Shown one piece after another: positions 58,027 through 64,000 of a DNA stretch of 64,000 bases. A program made the position numbers and the translations under genes. Below the pieces are notes generated by a model. It saw only the letters and a program-made list of their open reading frames with translations, had not been told where the DNA came from and did no database searches. How positions within the stretch are numbered: position 1 is the stretch's first letter; each line of letters begins with the position of its first letter. Where the stretch lies: the NCBI GenBank assembly GCA_036346255.1, contig CM070633.1:8618001-8682000 (forward strand), written 5' to 3'. The DNA is from Ampelocalamus luodianensis (taxonomy: Eukaryota > Streptophyta > Magnoliopsida > Poales > Poaceae).

Positions 58027-61018
58027 TGTAACATCCCAATTTTCTGAGTTTAAAAATCTTTTAATTAGTTAGTAGGGAAAATTCACCATTTGGAGTTATT
58101 TGAATTTAAATTCAAAAGCTTAATATTGGACTTTTCAATCAAAAATATTTAATGTGAATAACCCCAACATGAACAATAGTCAAAACTATTTTATTTGGGT
58201 TCTATGTGCTCAGATATATTTTCTAGATTTTTCTAGAATTTTTCTGAGTTCATTTGCTATTTTCCATTGCTTATTTGAATTTCTGGTATTTTCTAAATTA
58301 GAAAATGTATTTAAAATATCAGATTTCAGTTCGGGCCGAATTCCAAACTCCGGCCCATTTCCCTCCGCCGCCGTCGCCGACAGGTGGGCCCCGACCGCCA
58401 CGTCATAGTCGTCTCCGACGCGGACTCTGCCTTCCGCCCGATTTCTCCGCCGCCGCATCGTATCCTTCGCGGACTCGCCTCTCAGGGCTATTTAAGGCCC
58501 CGACCCTCGTATCCCGCACCCCGAGCCTCGCCGCCTCGGAAAACCCTAGCCGCCGCAAGTTGAGCGCCGCCAGAAGCCCTAGGCGCCGCCTTCGTTTCCA
58601 TCTCCGGCCAAGGAACCCTGCCGCCACCGTCGCCATTCCAGCCTTCCTCATCGCCACCGGACCCCACCTTCGGGACCGTCGCGTTGTCCGCATCTCAGTG
58701 CCGCCGTCGCCTTCGCCGGGGGACCTCTCCAGCACCGTCGCCGTCGAACCCGAAGTCCCTCCGCCACTCATCGCTCGCCGCCGGTCACTCTCGTCGCTCC
58801 CGAGCACCAGTGAGCACCTCAACGGGATCGCCGTCGCACCCTCTACCTCCCGGTACCACTCACCGCCGGTGAATCGCTGGCGTTCGCCGGGACCCTCGGT
58901 CCCCGAGCCTCCGCGCTGCCGAGGCGGCGTGGTCGCCCACGTCGGCGACCACATCGGCCGCCGCGCTGCGTGTCATCCCGCGTCAGCATCCCCGTCAGCA
59001 CCACGTGGCAGTCAACCCCGCTCCAGAACCCGAGGCTCGGTAGACTTGGTCTACCGTGAGCCATCTCATTGACATGTGGGTCCCACATGTCAGTAATTCT
59101 TTTTATTTCTTTTAATTTCCGAAAACCCTTCGCTGATGTCATGTCGACATCATGCTTGTGCAACATTCCGATTTTTCTTTAGAGAAATAATTCGGAAAAT
59201 CCAGAAAATCCAAATTAGGGTTTCTTTTAGATTTAAAACTTCCAGAGCTCATAACTTTTGCATCCTAACTCCGATTGAGCCCATTCAAATTTCTAAATCT
59301 ATCTAAATTCAAGCTCTATTTATCTGAGATTTTTATTTAATTTTTGGATCTTGTCTTGCCTCTGTTATTTATTTGTTTTGTTATTTGTTTCATTTGCGAG
59401 TAGACGTCGATTCGTCGGGGAATTTCGTTGAAGAAGGAGCACCCCAAGATCAAGACCAGTACATAGACCTTTTCCAAGGCAAGTCATACCTTTGATCATC
59501 TTGAACCCAGTTTTCAAATTACTTTGTGTTAAAGTATTGCATTCTACTTTAATTATTTATTTAAATGCTTTGGGCATAGTTATTATCCAAATTTGTTATA
59601 CACCTTGGCCTTGTATGTCATATTTCCTTGTCACCCTAGATTGGTTTATTAGTTGGTAAGATTATAGCACCAACATGGGTTGGTTAGATGCGAGTACAAT
59701 TGCTTAGACATGCTACGAGTCTCACATCTCATGTAAGTTGCAATTATTAATTATGACTAAGTGACTATGGAACTTTGTGTAAAGCTGTGTGCTGTATGTT
59801 ATTACTTTGTGATAGCATGTGTTGAACTAAAAATCAACTGGGTGGTAAAGGATTTAGACTGAGGCAAGTGGTGGAAACTGTGTGATATGGCGGAAGCTGT
59901 GTGCTTGGGTATGATAATCTGTGGCTTAGTTAGAACATGGAAGTCTTGCCTTGGTAAATTAAGGACTTAACTTTGTGCGCCATTGAACTGAGCTTTACTG
60001 TACGACCACATGCCTGGTGTGGGACGGGCCTAACTTAGTAAGTTATGGATTCTCGGCATTGATGTTAAGATGGATAGGTTAGGCTGTGTGACAGGGTGGA
60101 GGTGTGACTACTTGGTGGTTGCATCGCGGGACGGTTCGCCGCTTCCCTGTCCAATGGTGTGTGTTATACTAATTCTATGTGAGCTGGTATAGCGGGAAAG
60201 CACATTGGGAATGTCAATATTTGAGATGAAGTTTCTCAACTGTTTTGTTACGATTAGTGCTTGCAACACTAGTTGTATCTTGTGGGTAAAGTTTACAACC
60301 TCTGCAGAGTGTTAAATCAATCTATTCGAATAGTCACGTCCGCAGTCATGGACATGCTCGGGGATTTCACACGAGGGGTAGTTTTTCATAAAATGTTGGG
60401 ATGGGAGCTGTGTGACCTCAATCATATGGCTATGTGAAATAATATGTTTAGCTGTGTGTCTTTGTGGAAATAACTGTTAAATTAATATTGTCTATTTGTT
60501 TTGAACTGCATTTCAATCTATTATTCGTATTCAATTGCAAATGTTGCTTTTATGCAAAAGAACCACAGAAGCCTTTTTCTTTGGAATAAGCCTGCATCTA
60601 TAAATTGTATTCTGTGGTATGATTTGCGAGTACGGTTGTGTACTCACGCTTGTTGTAAAACTTGCGCCAAACCTACGAGAAGAGGAGTCACACCTGCTTT
60701 CGAGGAGGAGTTCGCCGAAGGTTGTTGATCGTTAAGGTCTGTATCCCAGTCGGTTGCCTGTGGTGAATTGGTGGGATCTACGCTGGAGTTATTTTCGTTC
60801 CGCTGCTATTTTATTCTCTGTTAGCCCTACGTGGCTTAATAAGTGTAAACTCGACCATAAGGTCAAAACTCTTATTTGTTATTCAAACTAATCGTTTACT
60901 TTATTTATCGTTTGTGTGGATCGATATTTACCTATGTTGACACTGTGTGCACTAGCGTGATCCTGGATTAGTGCAGTATACATAGAGGGTTTCAAAATCG
61001 TAATTCTGGGTCCCGACA
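58027..61018 (+). repeat. 5' LTR of Tekay-type gypsy element F
   Basis: The 2992-bp LTR starts TGTAACATCCCAATTTTC and ends GGGTCCCGACA. The primer-binding site follows 4 bp later. A GC-rich part (58330-59090), with long ORFs that are not genes, resembles LTR B. TATA-like CTATTTAAGG is near 58490. The conserved palindrome (60322-60333), GTCC/GGAC stem (60335-60356) and GAGTAC/GTACTC stem-loop (60628-60645) are present. Confidence 0.88.
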
Positions 61019-61022
61019 GAGG

Positions 61023-61036
61023 TGGTATCAGAGCCA
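61023..61036 (+). other. Primer-binding site (initiator Met-tRNA) of element F
   Basis: TGGTATCAGAGCCA lies 4 bp after the LTR end and is identical to the site of element A at 8437-8450. Confidence 0.9.
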
Positions 61037-61233
61037 TACTGACTGTAGGTCTTGACCTTAGTTAGATTGGTCGTCTTTAGAGTGTCCAAACTATTTTCTA
61101 AAGGAAAAATTAACTTGCAAGGTTAATTAATTGCTTAACTCTTCTCATATCTCTCTCGCTTCAACTTTTGCTATAATCTTTTCTCTCCCCACTGTTTTAA
61201 AGTTGCTCTTACCCTGTTCGTCTGTCTTGACAG

Positions 61234-61833
61234 ATGCCTCGTCTGCAGAGCTATGGTGAGCGCACTGGTGGGTATGCCGCCGAGCTTTGGAAGTTGCGTC
61301 AGGTTCTTGGAGGTTTTGATCGTCCAATGTACGTCGGCAACAACTGGACAGTGAATGGACAAAACCGTGGAGTGATTTGTCGCCTGACGATCTACGCCAG
61401 GAGGAACGACAAGGTGAGCCAACCTTCGCACGTCTCTGTGAGGAAGATCACTTGGCTGGAAGGTATCCAGGAGTCGTCGCGCTTGGGAGCTTCAAGACAC
61501 CGTCATTCGTTACTATCCCAGAGCTGCAGCCGTGGATTTGCCAGCACGCTACCCGTCCACAGAAGGAGAGAGCAACGCTACCGTCATGCACCTCGCCCAG
61601 TTCGTGGCCGCCTAGGAGGAAGCCTTGGAGAGGACTATCACGGAGTTGGATCATGTCTATGAGGCGTTGCAGAGAGCTGAAGAGAAGGTCGCCACTCTGC
61701 AAGAGATTCTCTAAGACCAAGTTTCCGAAGAATAGGAAGACCCCGAGGAGGATCCTGAAGAAGATCCGGAGGAAGGCCCAGTGGAGCCAGAGGATGATGC
61801 AGAGCCAGAGGAGCCACCAACCGGTGGCACTTG
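61234..61833 (+). pseudogene. Extra leader ORF upstream of gag in element F, broken
   Basis: It starts MPRLQSYGERTGGYAAELWK, in good position after the primer-binding site. The first frame drifts after about residue 55. From about 61478 another frame gives WELQDTVIRYYPRAAAVDLP and an HLAQFVAA block. A heptad-like EEALERTITELDHVYEALQR segment and a highly acidic DPEEDPEEDPEEGPVEPEDD tail follow, ending TGA. Stops at 61613, 61712 and 61733 all stand where glutamine fits. Similar accessory proteins of unknown role precede gag in some grass Tekay elements. A coiled-coil acidic protein is what can be seen here. Confidence 0.6.
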
Positions 61834-62211
61834 AACGCCTGCTCGCCTCTTTGCACGATTCAGGCATCGGATCAGTTTGCCAAGATGCCAGCTCACTTCC
61901 GAGTCTACAGCCATCAGGAGCGCCGCCGCAGTTGTGGAGGCTTTCTTGAGAAGTTGTCTTAGTCTCAGTTTTTAAGGCTTAGCCAGTTTCAGTTTAGTGA
62001 GTCGCCCTTTAGGCGGTAGTTTTGTGTGCTTAGGTCGTTGTTTCTTTTGTGTGCGGGCATGAGCTACAAAGGCCCTTAGGCATTTGCTGCAGCCATGCTC
62101 CCTAAGTAATAAAGGTATTTCATTTGAGTTTCTTGAGCTGTGTTTTGTTGGGTTTAACCTACCCCCTACTTAGTTCTTAACTTATCTTGTGCTTGCTACC
62201 TTATCTAACCC

Positions 62212-63250
62212 ATGGAGCTTCGCCAGATGGTTCAAACTCGTCAGACTGCTACAAGTGGTTCCGGTACTCCAGCACCAAGAGGCAGTGGGCAACCAGCCGC
62301 AGGAGCAGTTCCGTCACAAGCACCCCGAATTGACTTGCAAAACTTTGGAGCTTTCATGGCAGCACAGACTCAGCTGATGAATACCATGATGAATCAGATG
62401 CAAGCTATGAACAACCAGGTCAACAACAACAACAATCAACAACATGGAGCCCCAGCTGCTCATGGTCACCATGGACCATCCAAACTTGCAGAGTTTATGA
62501 GGACTCGTCCACCAATATTTTCTGGACACGTCTCTCCAGTGGAAGCAGATGATTGGCTCAGGGTTATCGAAAGAAAGCTGCTGATCACCCAGTGCAGCGA
62601 TCGTGAGAAGGTTTTGTATGCTACTAACCAGATGGAAGGCACAGCTGTTGAATGGTGGGAGAACTTCTGTGCCGCGCATGAGACACCACAGGATATCACA
62701 TGGGAGGAATTTTCTGCAGTGTTCCGCCAGTATCATGTACCGGAAGGCATTATTGATTTGAAGAAGGATGAGTTCCGCGCTCTCAAGCAAGGAGCTATGT
62801 CAGTGTCTGACTACCTCAACAAGTTTTCCCAGCTAGCTCGTTATGCGATGAGGATGTAGCCACGACAAGGCTCGCCAGATCGCTTTGAAGGACTAAACAT
62901 CTTTTGCAAGTCGACCGATCGCTCATACTTTTCGATTTCCAAGAGCTGGTCAATAAAGCTTTGTTCGGAGGACAAGCGCAAGGCGGAGGATAACCGCAAG
63001 CGCCGGATGGCTCGGTAGGGAAACCATCAATCACAGAGAGGCAAGAACAGTTCCATCACAGTTCAACGGTTTCCACGGACTTCGTTCGAGTACCGCACCA
63101 ACTTCAGCACCCGTCCGGTGCCCGAACTTCCGCTGACCGCACTGTCAACCCCAACACGGGAAGCAATCAACAAAGCGCACCAAAATCTGTTATGCAGCCG
63201 TCGGCGGGACATTTTGCCAACGGTGTCGCAAAGGGGAACGATACTCCGAT
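62212..63250 (+). pseudogene. Element F gag, frameshifted
   Basis: The intact first part (62212-62859) starts MELRQMVQTRQTATSG. It has a Q/M/N-rich stretch, then the gag core: DDWLRVIERKLLITQCSDRE, TAVEWWENFC, ITWEEFSAVFRQYHVP and LKKDEFRALKQGAMSVSDYL. At about 62845 the frame shifts and stops. The following 400 bp hold several further shifts, and the zinc knuckle region (about 63187-63230, GHFAN remnant) is damaged. Confidence 0.87.
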
Positions 63251-63252
63251 GA

Positions 63253-64000
63253 CGTTTTAACCTTGGAGCTACTCCATCCAAGACGCCAACGCCAGACAGC
63301 AACTTGGGAGCTTCACAAGTTGCCGGTCAAGCCGGAGGAGCACCACAGTCCGTGATCAGAGGCCGTGTCAACCACGTCACTCTGGAAGGAGCCCAGGAAT
63401 CACCGAACGTCGTACTAGGTAAGTTTCTGGTTAACTCAGTACCTGCATCAGTTTTGTTTGATTCCGGAGCTTCGCATTCGTTTGTTTCTGGAATATTTGT
63501 AACCAAGAATAATTTGGAAGTTATGCATCTTAAGCATACTCTGATAGTCCAGTCGTCTGGAGCAGAGCTAAGTACTAGAATGGGATGTTTAGGAGCTAAG
63601 TTACTCATAGCTGGAGTTGAGTTTCTAGCCAACCTAATTGTTCTAGATACCCAAATCCTAGATGTCATTCTTGGCATGGATTGGTTATCCAAGCACAAAG
63701 CCGTGTTAGATTGTGGCCAAAGAGCCGTAACAGTCGAGGATGTTAAAGAAAACAAGGTAGAGTTTCTAGCTACCTCAGTTCGTGACGGACATTTGCTAGT
63801 AAACAGCTTGAAGACCCTTTCCTTAGAAGAAGTACCAGTCGTCAGTGAATATCCGGATGTGTTTCCGGAGGAGTTACCAGGAATGCCACCGGATCGTGAC
63901 ATTGAGTTTGTCATCGACCTAGTACCAGGGACAACACCAATTTCAAAGAGACGTTATCAGATACCAGCCGATGAGTTGATAGAGATGAAGAAGCAGATAG
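63253..64000 (+). CDS. Element F pol: aspartic protease and start of reverse transcriptase, partial
   Basis: One frame is open from 63253 to the window end without a stop. It contains GRVNHVTLEGAQESPNVVLG, the protease active site VLFDSGASHSFVS with an intact DSGAS at 63460-63474, and the second protease block LDVILGMDWLSKHKA. The linker VVSEYPDVFPEELPGMPPDRD and the RT N-terminus (TPISKRRYQIPADELIEMKK) follow. The ORF enters from a broken gag and has no start of its own. It is the best-preserved retroelement coding stretch in the window. Confidence 0.88.

Larger units (their letters stand above)
61019..64000 (+). mobile_element. Internal region of Tekay-type gypsy element F, cut by the window end
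   Basis: Order: primer-binding site (61023), an extra leader ORF (61234-61833), gag (62212-about 63250), then protease and the start of RT (63253-64000). The 3' part and 3' LTR lie beyond the window. Gag and the leader ORF are broken, but protease is intact, so this copy is younger or less decayed than element A. Confidence 0.88.

Noticed and set aside
58305..59072. 255-codon ORF and its antisense partner
   Set aside because: They are entirely inside the 5' LTR of element F, upstream of its primer-binding site.
1..64000. CRISPR arrays, operons, ribosome binding sites, bacterial elements
   Set aside because: The window is plant nuclear DNA with spliced genes and LTR elements. No regularly spaced direct repeats of CRISPR type occur.

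Overview
This is a plant nuclear window, almost certainly from a grass (Poaceae). The LTR retrotransposon lineages (Tekay-type chromovirus and Tat-type gypsy), the CACTA elements, the grass-type tRNA-derived SINE and the spliced gene structures all point that way. I cannot fix the species. Most of the 64 kb is nested transposable elements. The real host coding sequence is one ankyrin-repeat/PGG membrane protein gene on the minus strand, spread over at least 30 kb. Two further host-derived gene copies look as if transposons carried them in.

Layout. 1-6.1 kb: the left part of a decayed Tat-type gypsy element on the minus strand, ending in an LTR with a partial second copy. 6.1-25.4 kb: a Tekay-type element (A, plus strand) that was split twice. 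A solo LTR (B, 11772-20117, TSD AGGCC) sits in its RNase H region and itself contains another LTR (D, 13576-17918). A non-autonomous CACTA element (20612-25188, TSD GTG) sits just before the integrase zinc-binding region. A is cut off at about 25440. 25.4-27.2 kb: a broken DNA-transposon fragment, a SINE with clear target duplications, and a MULE-type MITE. 27.2-57.1 kb: the ankyrin/PGG gene, with exons at 57080-56766, 44573-44306, 35179-34644 and 27767-27225. Its introns of about 12.2, 9.1 and 6.9 kb hold several CACTA elements, two solo LTRs of one family (39076-41254 and 45385-51428), a 4.15-kb solo LTR (51817-55967), a copia gag remnant and MITEs. 58.0-64 kb: the 5' LTR, leader ORF, gag and start of pol of another Tekay-type element (F), cut by the window edge.

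Two transposons carry host-gene copies. A 3.3-kb element with GGCCCTGTTTGGTA ends and TTA target duplications (35663-38925) holds a spliced HDDC2-like HD-domain gene that has lost one exon without losing the reading frame. A CACTA element (46798-50713, TSD AAT) holds a frameshifted F-box/Sel1-like gene and a long inverted repeat. Both lie inside introns of the ankyrin gene.

The five Tekay-type LTRs (A, B, D, F, H) share a small stem-loop whose stem bases covary (GAGTAC/GTACTC versus GAGCAC/GTGCTC). Upstream of it lies a second conserved block with a 12-bp palindrome and a GTCC/GGAC stem. I consider this the least explained signal in the window. Most premature stops I could assign in the retroelement ORFs stand where glutamine is expected, which fits decay by C-to-T change at methylated cytosines.
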